12,365 nt of DNA from Baffinella frigidus. Taxonomy: Eukaryota; Cryptophyceae; Cryptomonadales; Baffinellaceae. The stretch covers positions 350,207 to 362,571 of the forward strand of contig MU646594.1 of the NCBI GenBank assembly GCA_026770585.1. Reading direction: 5' to 3'. Within the stretch, counting starts at the first letter, position 1. Each line of letters opens with the position of its first letter. Of this stretch, positions 11,001-12,365 are shown piece after piece. The notes under the pieces are model-generated. The model did not search any database. It was not told the DNA's origin and was given only the letters and a program-made list of their open reading frames with translations. The position numbers and the translations under genes are program-made.

Positions 11001-11757
11001 CCAATTTGGTCAGACTGGGCTCTGTTACGCTCCAAGCTTGACGGATGTGTACCACAAACCCAGCATGTCAACTTAAGCATAGTCAGCGAGCCCAACCGAG
11101 GCAGCGCTAGAAATCTTTAGACGAGCGGGGAGTGCCCGCTTGCAGAACCGAGCTAGAGCGCGTGGACTTGAGGAAGTCTTTGTTAGGTCCGGGGTGGGTT
11201 GGGGTGAAGATAGGGGGGGGTTGGAGTCCTGGTCAGAGATTTTCAGATCGGGGGTTCTACCTGTGCCTCACTCGGGCTGATAGACTTTTTTCACAGAGCT
11301 AGCAGCTGCCGTCAACCACGGTTTCTCAAGCCTCAAAAGCCCCCACACTCAGCGAGGATATCAGTCGGGTTGGCTGACTATTTTCAAGTTGACATGCTGG
11401 GTGCGCGGTACAAACCCGTCAACTTTCCGAAACGGAAAAGAGCCCGGACTCACCAAATTAATATGCCCAAACAGACTGAGACAGACCTTCTCCGTGATTT
11501 CCAGAGGATTTTCAAGGGGGGGGGGGTCATCTCGTCGGTGATTTTGTGGTAGGCTTCTTGGTCTGTCTCCAGCGAGTTCTGCTTCTCCCGAAAATCCTCT
11601 GGAAAACACGTAGGAGGTGGCCAACCCCTAGTACTGTCTCACTCTATTTGGGCTGGGGGGGCACCTCGTCGGTGATCTTGTGGTAGGCTTCTTGGTCTGT
11701 CTCGAGCGACTTCTGCTTTTCGCGGATCGACTTCTCCAGCTCGTCTGTCTTCGGCGC
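1108..11757 (-). CDS. SMC1: SMC1 cohesin subunit, C-terminal half, 17 exons (both ends outside window)
   Basis: SMC1 pairs with SMC3 in the cohesin ring. Its head hydrolyses ATP and its C-terminal part contacts the kleisin. Exons in transcription order (e1-e17): 11757-11665, 10789-10735, 10476-10418, 10060-9935, 8858-8787, 8280-8239, 7869-7774, 7281-7162, 6237-6160, 5524-5468, 5312-5218, 4410-4338, 4121-4023, 3870-3823, 3428-3347, 2419-2304, 1169-1108. Each is bounded by AG and GT, and all join in one frame without a stop, giving about 457 residues. Family marks in order: [88 protein letters not shown]. The YLDGIKY...[17 protein letters not shown] run fits SMC1 rather than SMC2, 3 or 4. Walker A and the hinge are upstream of the window, and the C-terminal tail is downstream. 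Boundaries are inferred from reading frame and splice dinucleotides, with no transcript data. Confidence 0.96.
1195..1344. mobile_element. 150-bp foldback MITE with AGAC target duplication
   Basis: The terminal inverted repeats are about 65 bp and near-perfect, starting TTATCTCAGAAAACGAGTT. Each arm contains its own palindrome (GAAAACGAGTT/CTAA/AACTCGTTTTC). The centre is only about 20 bp. The 4-bp direct repeat AGAC flanks the element at 1191-1194 and 1345-1348. It has no coding capacity and sits just inside the intron upstream of e17, 25 bp from its acceptor. Confidence 0.88.
1402..1700 (-). repeat. 133-bp tandem repeat carrying the e17 acceptor edge
   Basis: Units start at about 1404, 1537 and 1673. 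Each opens with GCCTGGATGTACCTCGTCACC, the complement of GTG ACG AGG TAC ATC CAG GC from the start of e17. The opening is followed by internal repeats of TTCCGTTCCACGGTCAAC and by GAGGGATACCTTATT. Partial extra edges lie at 1512-1526 and 1650-1664. It fills most of the first part of the e16-e17 intron together with the MITE. Confidence 0.85.
1990..2076. repeat. (GT)n microsatellite and G-rich tail
   Basis: A GT dinucleotide tract of about 35 units ends in GCGTGCGTGTGCG. It is followed by GGGGGTGGGTGGTGGTGG to about 2106. On the gene's strand this is (AC)n and lies in the e16-e17 intron, directly after the decayed Walker B copy. Confidence 0.97.
2111..2157 (-). pseudogene. Decayed copy of the e16 3' edge (Walker B)
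   Basis: The minus strand reads [16 protein letters not shown] followed by GTCTAC, against [16 protein letters not shown] followed by GTCCCG in e16. The copy starts inside e16 and keeps the donor position, but the Walker B Asp is Gly and other changes are present. It lies about 150 bp past the genuine donor in the downstream intron. There is no matching upstream acceptor, so it is an exon relic and not an alternative exon. Confidence 0.88.
2304..2419 (-). CDS. SMC1: SMC1 exon e16: signature end, Walker B and D-loop
   Basis: This 116-nt exon completes LSGGEKT and continues [15 protein letters not shown] then [14 protein letters not shown] and SRNVAK. It carries Walker B (IVLDE, with the catalytic Glu) and the D-loop (ALD). 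The acceptor is CGCGCAG/GC after a GC-rich stretch. The donor is AAG/GTCCCG, which is weak. The entry is phase 1, as required by e15, and the exit is phase 0. A decayed donor-edge copy lies at 2111-2157, and acceptor-edge copies lie at 2630-2647 and 2733-2759. Confidence 0.98.
2443..2715. repeat. GA-rich tract and degenerate ACTACCGAGAGAGACCTT repeats
   Basis: A GA tract (2443-2485) leads into several degenerate units of the form ACTACCGAGAGAGACCTT, with copies near 2490, 2521, 2587 and 2690. The same GAGAGAGACCTT(T/A)TTA wording recurs around 400-470 and 6260-6330, so it is a dispersed repeat family and not specific to this intron. Confidence 0.75.
2630..2759 (-). repeat. Two acceptor-edge copies of e16
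   Basis: TTCTCGCCTGCGCG at 2631-2644 and ACCGTCATCTCGCCTGCGCG near 2735-2754 repeat the e16 acceptor and first codons (plus strand ACCGTTTTCTCGCCTGCGCG at 2407-2426). Both lie in the intron upstream of e16. Confidence 0.72.
2886..3260 (-). repeat. Tandem segments with e15 donor-edge copies
   Basis: The e15 donor edge (plus strand GTACCGCCGGAGAGGTGGGT) recurs at 3057-3088, where it matches through CATGTCCATG, and more weakly at 2968-2987 and 3200-3220. A larger pair, with GCTGATGTTCC...CTCCAACAG...AACACGAAA, matches 2886-2945 with 3090-3148. Between them, 2945-3058 is a 14-21-bp repeat CCTAAATCCGAAACCCGAAAC, a degenerate telomere-like repeat in the opposite orientation to most others here. 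Confidence 0.8.
3347..3428 (-). CDS. SMC1: SMC1 exon e15: PYLDGIKY to ABC signature
   Basis: This 82-nt exon runs [15 protein letters not shown] then [12 protein letters not shown] and one base of the next Gly. The block is diagnostic for SMC1 (vertebrates: EPYLDGINY...PGKRFRPMDNLSGG). The intron splits the ABC signature LSG/GEKT in phase 1. The acceptor is CTCGCAG/GAT and the donor is GCG/GTACGC. Donor-edge copies lie at 3057-3088, 2968-2987 and 3200-3220, and an acceptor-edge copy lies at 3517-3545. Confidence 0.97.
3517..3545 (-). repeat. Acceptor-edge copy of e15
   Basis: GATCCCATCTAGGTACGGCTCATCCTG on the plus strand repeats the first eight codons and acceptor of e15 with one change (CCAGG to CTAGG). 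It lies about 120 bp into the upstream intron. The rest of that intron, 3546-3822, holds no other repeat or gene that I can recognise. Confidence 0.85.
3823..3870 (-). CDS. SMC1: SMC1 exon e14: GGSAYLTL segment of the head
   Basis: This 48-nt exon encodes [16 protein letters not shown], matching the plant-type SMC1 motif GGTAYLNLEN that comes before the PYLxGIKY block. The acceptor is CCAAATCAG/GCG at the end of a TTTGGGG tract. The donor is CAG/GTCAGT, one of the better donors here. Both phases are 0. I found no edge copy for this exon. Confidence 0.92.
3873..3960 (-). repeat. TTTGGGG telomere-like tract at the e14 acceptor
   Basis: About seven TTTGGGG units pass into TTTCGGG and GCGTGGGG. 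On the transcript strand this is a run of CCCCAAA ending in TCAG, the e14 acceptor. It may act as that intron's pyrimidine-rich tract. Confidence 0.93.
4023..4121 (-). CDS. SMC1: SMC1 exon e13: [12 protein letters not shown] head segment
   Basis: This 99-nt exon runs [16 protein letters not shown] then [17 protein letters not shown]. It matches the FNACFESV...IDEIYK segment at the coil-head junction of SMC1. The acceptor is CAAACCAG/GTG and the donor is AAG/GTACGCCCTAAACCC; both phases are 0. Telomere-like repeat borders it at the donor and the acceptor. Confidence 0.95.
4338..4410 (-). CDS. SMC1: SMC1 exon e12: coil entering the head
   Basis: This 73-nt exon begins with the last base of the split Arg codon, then [15 protein letters not shown] and QDLTKSFDE. 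The acceptor is GGTTTCAG/GTA and the donor is GAG/GTGCGC. The phase-2 entry agrees exactly with e11. Partial copies of its acceptor edge are in the upstream intron near 4528-4563 and, more weakly, 4464-4486. Confidence 0.92.
4528..4563 (-). repeat. Acceptor-edge copy of e12
   Basis: The plus strand reads CGCCTGCACCTCCCCCTGC followed by TCTTCATCGTACCTGA. This repeats the e12 acceptor and its [10 protein letters not shown] start with several changes. It lies about 120 bp upstream of e12 in the e11-e12 intron. A weaker trace is at 4464-4486. Confidence 0.7.
4651..5135 (-). repeat. Three decayed donor-edge copies of e11, spaced about 190 bp
   Basis: Copies at 5016-5074, 4826-4887 and 4651-4714 repeat the 3' end of e11 and its donor (plus strand GACCTGGCCTCGATCTCC). 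Each breaks off about 60 bp into the exon, at the codons for TMNPN. The first two also share about 70 bp of adjoining sequence (TGCACCCT-CACCGTGAAT...CTCTGAGGGGGC), showing that whole segments of about 190 bp were duplicated. Copy-specific changes include a deletion at 5043 and CTGGACGTCC at 4852. Confidence 0.92.
4724..4806. repeat. 24-27-bp repeat (AGTACAAA...CGGACGCGACC), 4 units
   Basis: Units AGTACAAACCCCGGACGCAA, AGTACAAGCCCTGGACACGA, AGTACAAAGGACGGACGCGA and AGTACAAACAAGG follow one another between two e11 edge copies. It has no coding or splicing role that I can see. Confidence 0.8.
5218..5312 (-). CDS. SMC1: SMC1 exon e11: [10 protein letters not shown] block
   Basis: This 95-nt exon runs [15 protein letters not shown] then [16 protein letters not shown], plus two bases of an Arg codon completed by e12. 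APNMKAMEKL is the equivalent in vertebrate SMC1. The acceptor is CCCAAACAG/GAC and the donor is CCAG/GTCTTG (phase 2). Three progressively altered copies of its 3' part lie downstream at 5016-5074, 4826-4887 and 4651-4714. Confidence 0.95.
5313..5460 (-). repeat. TTTGGGG/GTGTGGG telomere-like tract, e10-e11 intron
   Basis: The 155-bp intron is almost wholly GGGGTTT, GGGGTGT and GGGTTCA units. On the transcript it ends CCCCAAACAG, the e11 acceptor, so nearly the whole intron body is telomere-like repeat. Confidence 0.92.
5468..5524 (-). CDS. SMC1: SMC1 exon e10: [19 protein letters not shown]
   Basis: This 57-nt exon encodes 19 residues corresponding to the charged segment after DYS in SMC1. 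The acceptor is GTGTGGCAG/GTT and the donor is GAG/GTTACC; both phases are 0. Its acceptor edge is one of four members of a repeat with a period near 85-90 bp (5519-5815). Confidence 0.87.
5519..5825 (-). repeat. 85-90-bp tandem repeat with the e10 acceptor edge, 4 units
   Basis: Units start near 5519, 5608, 5697 and 5785. Each reads GGAACCTGCCACACCATCC (or CACGGCCATTCACC) CTCAGCAAC, then a CCCTAAA-like patch, then AGACACGCCTGCCCAGCG TTGGTCCCGAGGCA. The first unit includes the real e10 acceptor. The remaining e9-e10 intron (5826-6159) holds a GA-rich tract at 6017-6100 and no gene. Confidence 0.85.
6160..6237 (-). CDS. SMC1: SMC1 exon e9: end of acidic linker to LDYSK
   Basis: This 78-nt exon runs [15 protein letters not shown] then [11 protein letters not shown]. 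The LDYSK end corresponds to the conserved (V/I)DYS segment after the SMC1 acidic linker. The acceptor is TCTCGCAG/GAT and the donor is AAG/GTACTG; both phases are 0. Two copies of the 5' edge lie in the upstream intron at 6353-6396 and 6456-6499. Confidence 0.9.
6353..6499 (-). repeat. Two acceptor-edge copies of e9
   Basis: The copies at 6353-6396 and 6456-6499 encode [12 protein letters not shown] and [12 protein letters not shown] on the minus strand, against [12 protein letters not shown] in e9. The nearer copy keeps CGCAG at the acceptor; the farther one reads GGCAAG and has lost it. Between and around them are GAGAGAGACCTTTATTAC and ACGGCCGCCATT dispersed units. Confidence 0.9.
6500..6870. 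other. Intron segment with no recognised gene
   Basis: This part of the e8-e9 intron has no exon match on either strand. It carries one dispersed-repeat start (GTGCGTTTATTGCGGATCG, compare 1805-1825). It also has a segment TTCTCAGTGGAGCAC... ATGCTTTCGCGAGGGG at 6719-6775 that recurs at 7030-7070. Confidence 0.6.
6875..7000 (-). pseudogene. Donor-edge copy of e8 with adjoining intron
   Basis: This matches 7090-7245. The exon part at 6932-7000 encodes [12 protein letters not shown] on the minus strand, then suffers a frame loss in GGCTATGGAAGTG, with the donor GTGCGA kept. The intron part keeps AGGGTCC, CGCATTC and CCC(G/T)GATAAGG. The copy therefore spans the junction, showing that exon and intron sequence were duplicated together. 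Confidence 0.88.
7162..7281 (-). CDS. SMC1: SMC1 exon e8: [13 protein letters not shown] block and acidic linker
   Basis: This 120-nt exon starts [20 protein letters not shown], matching the SMC1 segment that reads ARLLCDC...IKLP in other species. It continues into an acidic linker ([20 protein letters not shown]), which is variable in the family. The acceptor is TACCGCAG/CGT; this is the only one of the 17 exons that does not begin with G. The donor is either GTG/GTGCGA (used here) or three bases earlier at GAA/GTGGTG; both keep the frame. Edge copies lie at 6932-7000 (donor side) and 7377-7404 (acceptor side). Confidence 0.9.
7285..7404 (-). repeat. TTTAGGG tract and acceptor-edge copy of e8
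   Basis: TTTAGGG/TTTGGGG units at 7299-7350 adjoin the e8 acceptor. Beyond them, 7377-7404 repeats the e8 start and acceptor exactly over CGTACCTCGCTGCTGGAGCA preceded by GCAG. The copy then loses similarity after 27 bp. Confidence 0.9.
7532..7596. repeat. Perfect 20-bp inverted repeat (hairpin, 25-base loop)
   Basis: TGAGTTGTATCACGACCAAT at 7532-7551 is exactly repeated in reverse complement at 7577-7596. The 25 bases between are AT-rich and not palindromic. It may be a very short foldback element or the remaining ends of one. No clear flanking duplication was seen. Confidence 0.9.
7621..7680 (-). pseudogene. Donor-edge copy of e7, frame open, donor kept
   Basis: The minus strand reads [19 protein letters not shown] followed by GTCCCT, with one silent-type change against e7. 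It is the least decayed of the copies. It starts at a CT/GA tract, 7681-7760, that separates it from the real exon end. No acceptor precedes it on the transcript, so use as a separate exon is unlikely. Use of its donor instead of that of e7 would add out-of-family residues. Confidence 0.9.
7774..7869 (-). CDS. SMC1: SMC1 exon e7: coiled coil
   Basis: This 96-nt exon runs [18 protein letters not shown] then [14 protein letters not shown]. The acceptor is CTCAACCAG/GTG beside a CCCTAAA tract, and the donor is CAG/GTGTGC. Both phases are 0. The last 60 nt are repeated almost unchanged downstream at 7621-7680, beyond a CT-rich tract. Confidence 0.92.
7870..8238 (-). repeat. e6-e7 intron: TTTAGGG tract and 28-bp tandem duplication
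   Basis: TTTAGGG units fill 7876-7925 against the e7 acceptor. Weak CACC(C/T)TG echoes of the e7 acceptor may be present near 7950 and 8010. At 8173-8229 a unit ATTGGGAGGGGGGGC(T/G)TGATGAGGA is duplicated beside the e6 donor. There is no gene. Confidence 0.8.
8239..8280 (-). CDS. SMC1: SMC1 exon e6: micro-exon, 14 codons
   Basis: This 42-nt exon encodes [14 protein letters not shown]. The acceptor is CGAAACACAG/GTT and the donor is GAG/GTCTGC; both phases are 0. It is the shortest exon in the window. It would be easy to miss, but the frame and coil register continue from e5 to e7 through it. Immediately past the donor, an intron segment of 28 bp is duplicated in tandem (8173-8229). Confidence 0.82.
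8300..8452. repeat. GTGAGTAA repeat array and 14-bp hairpin
   Basis: TTAG/TTAGTTAG at 8298-8315 and TAACTAAC at 8388-8407 bracket an array of GTGAGTAA units (8328-8388), so the block is loosely inverted at its ends. Next to it, CTCAATCGCCCTGG (8407-8420) pairs exactly with CCAGGGCGATTGAG (8439-8452). Confidence 0.85.
8453..8786. other. e5-e6 intron remainder; TTTATTG and telomere-like patches
   Basis: No exon is recognisable. The segment includes a short TGTTTAT repeat at 8690-8713 and scattered GGTTTAGGG, GGTTTACGG and GGTTCAGGG units up to the e5 donor. Confidence 0.7.
8787..8858 (-). CDS. SMC1: SMC1 exon e5: coiled coil
   Basis: This 72-nt exon encodes [18 protein letters not shown] followed by KRKRDQ. 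The acceptor is GGATTAG/GTG, with a poor pyrimidine tract. The donor is CAG/GTCAACCCTAAACCC, which enters telomere-like repeat at once. Both phases are 0. A second, truncated copy of its 5' edge lies 216 bp upstream at 9030-9074 and has a better acceptor context. I chose this copy because only it keeps the frame to a usable donor. Confidence 0.88.
8923..8992. repeat. 23-bp tandem repeat, 3 units
   Basis: TGTTTCGTGGTATAGATGAA (plus CAT) repeats three times at a 23-bp period in the intron upstream of e5. The middle unit has TTTGGTGG in place of TTTCGTGG. Confidence 0.93.
9030..9074 (-). pseudogene. Acceptor-edge copy of e5
   Basis: The minus strand reads [15 protein letters not shown] and then a stop within a few codons, against [15 protein letters not shown] in e5. 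Its acceptor, CCCCAAACCAG/GTG, is preceded by the long TTTGGGG tract and looks stronger than that of e5. No in-frame donor was found, so I call it a decoy copy and not an exon. Confidence 0.88.
9075..9195 (-). repeat. TTTGGGG/TTTGGTG telomere-like tract
   Basis: About 17 seven-base units alternate TTTGGGG and TTTGGTG. On the transcript strand the tract reads CCCCAAAC and ends at the acceptor of the e5 edge copy. Its plus-strand translation ([12 protein letters not shown]) is a product of the repeat and not a protein. Confidence 0.95.
9250..9645. other. Non-repetitive intron block with no recognised gene
   Basis: Unlike the rest of the e4-e5 intron, this block has no tandem structure. It contains small hairpins such as TTCAAGG/CATTTC/CCTTGAA at 9492-9511. 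An open plus-strand frame runs through it but begins in the telomere-like tract, and its peptide (for example [13 protein letters not shown]) matches no family I know. It could be an old insertion. Confidence 0.5.
9649..9699. repeat. TTCAGGG telomere-like tract, about 7 units
   Basis: A clean run of GGTTCAG units is the third telomere-like variant in the window besides TTTAGGG and TTTGGGG. It passes directly into the 33-bp satellite. Confidence 0.95.
9713..9923. repeat. 33-bp satellite abutting the e4 donor
   Basis: Units GTAAGTTGACATGCTGGGTG + TGTGGCACAATTC begin at 9713, 9730, 9759, 9792, 9825, 9858 and 9891. The last four intervals are exactly 33 bp. The unit core AAGTTGACATGCTGGGTG also occurs in both arms of the inverted-repeat element at 10977-11483. 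There are no spacers, so it is not a CRISPR array. Confidence 0.97.
9935..10060 (-). CDS. SMC1: SMC1 exon e4: coiled coil (longest exon, 42 codons)
   Basis: This 126-nt exon runs from [12 protein letters not shown] to EMEAFSAK with heptad-like spacing and many Lys and Glu residues. It matches the SMC1 returning coil after the VF-xx-FC block. The acceptor is CCCCAACAG/GTG and the donor is AAG/GTGCCG; both phases are 0. The 33-bp satellite at 9713-9923 begins only about 11 bp past the donor. Confidence 0.92.
10061..10417 (-). repeat. e3-e4 intron: GTGTGGG tract, e3 donor-edge copy and palindrome
   Basis: A GGGGTGT tract (10064-10112) adjoins the e4 acceptor. The segment 10233-10279 repeats the 3' half of e3 (minus-strand GACCGCACGGAGAAGCTCGA), with the donor changed from CAG/GT to CAG/CC. 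GGCAGTCAAATTTTGACTGCC at 10350-10370 is a 21-base palindrome, and GTGGCCAG/CTGGCCAC lie on either side of it. Confidence 0.8.
10418..10476 (-). CDS. SMC1: SMC1 exon e3: coiled coil
   Basis: This 59-nt exon supplies two bases of the split Gly codon and then [19 protein letters not shown]. The acceptor is AACCCCAG/GC, at the end of a telomere-like tract, and the donor is CAG/GTCTTG. The phase-1 entry joins e2 exactly and the exit is phase 0. A diverged copy of its 3' half lies downstream at 10233-10279. Confidence 0.88.
10480..10734 (-). repeat. Long interstitial TTTAGGG/TTTGGGG array (whole e2-e3 intron)
   Basis: The complete 258-bp intron is telomere-like. It is TTTGGGG-rich beside the e3 acceptor and becomes nearly pure TTTAGGG (with a few TTCAGGG) towards the e2 donor. 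The donor itself reads GTCCTAAACCC. This is the purest plant-type telomere sequence in the window. Confidence 0.97.
10735..10789 (-). CDS. SMC1: SMC1 exon e2: VFKDFC...ANIVEYE block
   Basis: This 55-nt exon reads [18 protein letters not shown] plus the first base of a Gly codon. It matches the conserved SMC1 block that reads VFEEFCREIGVRNIREFEE in vertebrates. The acceptor is CATACAG/GTG and the donor is GAAG/GTCCTAAACCC, so the donor runs straight into CCCTAAA telomere-like repeat. The intron after it is phase 1. No clear edge copy was found nearby. Confidence 0.93.
10797..10926. repeat. GGGTTAGGGGTGTAG telomere-like tract
   Basis: Degenerate GGGTTAG and GGGGTGTAG units lie beside the e2 acceptor in the e1-e2 intron. 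Confidence 0.9.
10977..11483. mobile_element. 507-bp inverted-repeat element (arms about 120 bp)
   Basis: The left arm 10977-11097 and right arm 11367-11483 are diverged reverse complements. Both arms share CTGTCTCAGT at the tip, then CCAATTTGGT/TTAATTTGGT, GGGCTCT, TTGACGG, CCCAGCATGTCAACTT and ATAGTCAGC, in the same order. The roughly 270-bp centre has no frame or family that I recognise. It appears to be a non-autonomous element whose inner core also makes the 33-bp satellite. Confidence 0.8.
11531..11591 (-). pseudogene. Donor-edge copy of e1, donor GT changed to AT
   Basis: The minus strand reads [20 protein letters not shown] with an open frame, against [19 protein letters not shown] in e1. 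Only the donor differs in kind: GAG/ATGACC instead of GAG/GTGCCC. It lies 74 bp into the downstream intron. A first-intron loss of the duplicated donor is what would be expected if splicing from the copy were harmful. Confidence 0.92.
11665..11757 (-). CDS. SMC1: SMC1 exon e1: returning coiled coil, just before the VFxxFC block
   Basis: This 93-nt exon encodes 31 residues from [10 protein letters not shown] to YHKITDE. It is a charged helix matching the SMC1 coil just before the conserved VF-xx-FC block. The acceptor is GGACCAG/GCG and the donor is GAG/GTGCCC; the exon is phase 0 at both ends. Decayed copies of both edges flank it, the donor edge at 11531-11591 and the acceptor edge at 12277-12307. 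It is the most upstream exon I can support. The next one towards the N terminus should lie above 12365. Confidence 0.9.
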
Positions 11758-11810
11758 CTGGTCCAGGGTTTAGGATTTAGGATTTGAGGGTCGGGGTTTA
11801 GGGTCCTTGG

Positions 11811-12247
11811 TCGGATAGCGAGGGGTCAAACCTTCGTTTTGAGACGCTTTGATGATGTAATTATTTTAACGATCAAATTACGCGAACACGTCCCCTTCAC
11901 GTCACGGTCAACTGGAGGACGCATCTACACGAAACGTCTTTTAAAAAGACGCAGAAACGATCGAGAAGATTCGATAAGGGGGTCAGCCGTCTATCTCAAA
12001 CGAGATCCGGCCCCCGGTGAAATGAGATACGTCGCGGTTGAATTGGATAGGGGTGTATTTCACCCATGTGATAAGATTCGTCATCTTTACCACCTACGCG
12101 CCCTTGTTATATTGGTCCGACCCCCTTCCGCGTGACCTGGGGTCCTCTGGTTCCTGGGAATTGGAGCCCTTTCTCAGTTCCCATCGGGCACTGAGTTCCC
12201 TTGAAGCCCAGAATCTCAAACGATTTATTTGCCCCCTCGCTATCCGA
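11811..12247. mobile_element. 437-bp DNA element with about 36-bp terminal inverted repeats
   Basis: The left end TCGGATAGCGAGGGGTCAAA and the right end (reverse complement TCGGATAGCGAGGGGGCAAA) match over 19 of 20 bases. They continue with TCGTTT(T)GAGA in both. CCTTG may extend the repeats outward, which would leave TAGGGT at 11799-11804 and 12255-12260 as a possible target duplication. That is uncertain because the surroundings are TTTAGGG-like. The interior is AT-richer than the exons and has a 98-codon plus-strand frame that I do not recognise. Confidence 0.82.
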
Positions 12248-12276
12248 GCAAGGGTAGGGTGTAGGGTTTGTAGGGA

Positions 12277-12307
12277 TCGGCTTCTCCTGCTCGTCCGTCT
12301 TCGGTGC
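12277..12307 (-). repeat. Acceptor-edge copy of e1
   Basis: On the minus strand, GGGCAG is followed by codons for APKTDEQEKP, against [10 protein letters not shown] in e1. It lies upstream of e1 beyond the 437-bp element, which must have inserted between the exon and its copy, or been carried there with it. Confidence 0.87.
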
Positions 12308-12365
12308 CTGCCCGAGGGTGGGTTTAGAGAGTACCGTATGCGGGTCAGGGTTCAGGGTGTAAACA

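Noticed and set aside
11839-12135. 98-codon plus-strand frame inside the 437-bp element as a transposase
   Set aside because: I recognise no catalytic or DNA-binding motif, the frame is short, and such frames occur by chance in sequence this size.
1-12365. tRNA, rRNA or other standard RNA genes
   Set aside because: I scanned both strands for a cloverleaf with a TTCGANTC-like arm and for rRNA landmarks and saw none that I could support.
1-12365. Echo copies as assembly duplication errors
   Set aside because: The copies differ from their exons by many substitutions, have different break points and obey a side rule for each edge. Assembly errors would give near-identical copies. Long reads would settle this.

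Overview
The window reads as nuclear DNA of a eukaryote. It holds one recognisable gene, on the minus strand: the C-terminal half of SMC1, the cohesin ATPase subunit. The coding sequence is cut into at least 17 very short exons (42 to 126 nt, 1,373 nt in total) spread over 10.65 kb, so about 13% of that span is coding. All 17 exons join in one open frame with GT...AG introns. Together they give about 457 residues: the returning coiled coil, an acidic linker, the segment before the head, the ABC signature LSGGEKT, Walker B, the D-loop and the ISLKE strand. Walker A, the outgoing coil and probably the hinge lie above position 12365. The last exon or exons lie below position 1.

The introns contain long plant/green-alga type telomere-like repeats (TTTAGGG, TTTGGGG, TTCAGGG). 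With an SMC1 most like plant and animal forms, this suggests a repeat-rich alga. A prasinophyte such as Cymbomonas is my guess, at low confidence.

Layout from low to high coordinates: (AT)n and two copies of the start of the next, unseen exon (1-400); a small foldback element (661-779); a minisatellite made of copies of an exon end (869-1107); exon e17; a 150-bp foldback element with a 4-bp target duplication (1195-1344); a 133-bp repeat array (1402-1700); a (GT)n tract and a decayed Walker B copy (1990-2157); exons e16 to e9 (2304-6237); e8 and e7 (7162-7869); e6 and e5 (8239-8858); a 33-bp satellite against e4 (9713-10060); e3 and e2 among long telomere-like tracts (10418-10789); a 507-bp inverted-repeat element (10977-11483); e1 (11665-11757); and a 437-bp element with terminal inverted repeats (11811-12247).

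The most unusual feature is a consistent pattern I call exon-edge echoes. Most exons have one or more diverged copies of one edge, or both, in the neighbouring introns. Copies of an exon's 5' edge with its acceptor always lie in the upstream intron. Copies of its 3' edge with its donor always lie in the downstream intron. This is what repeated tandem duplication across exon-intron junctions would leave, and it would explain how the introns grew. No RNA gene, CRISPR array or bacterial gene was seen.
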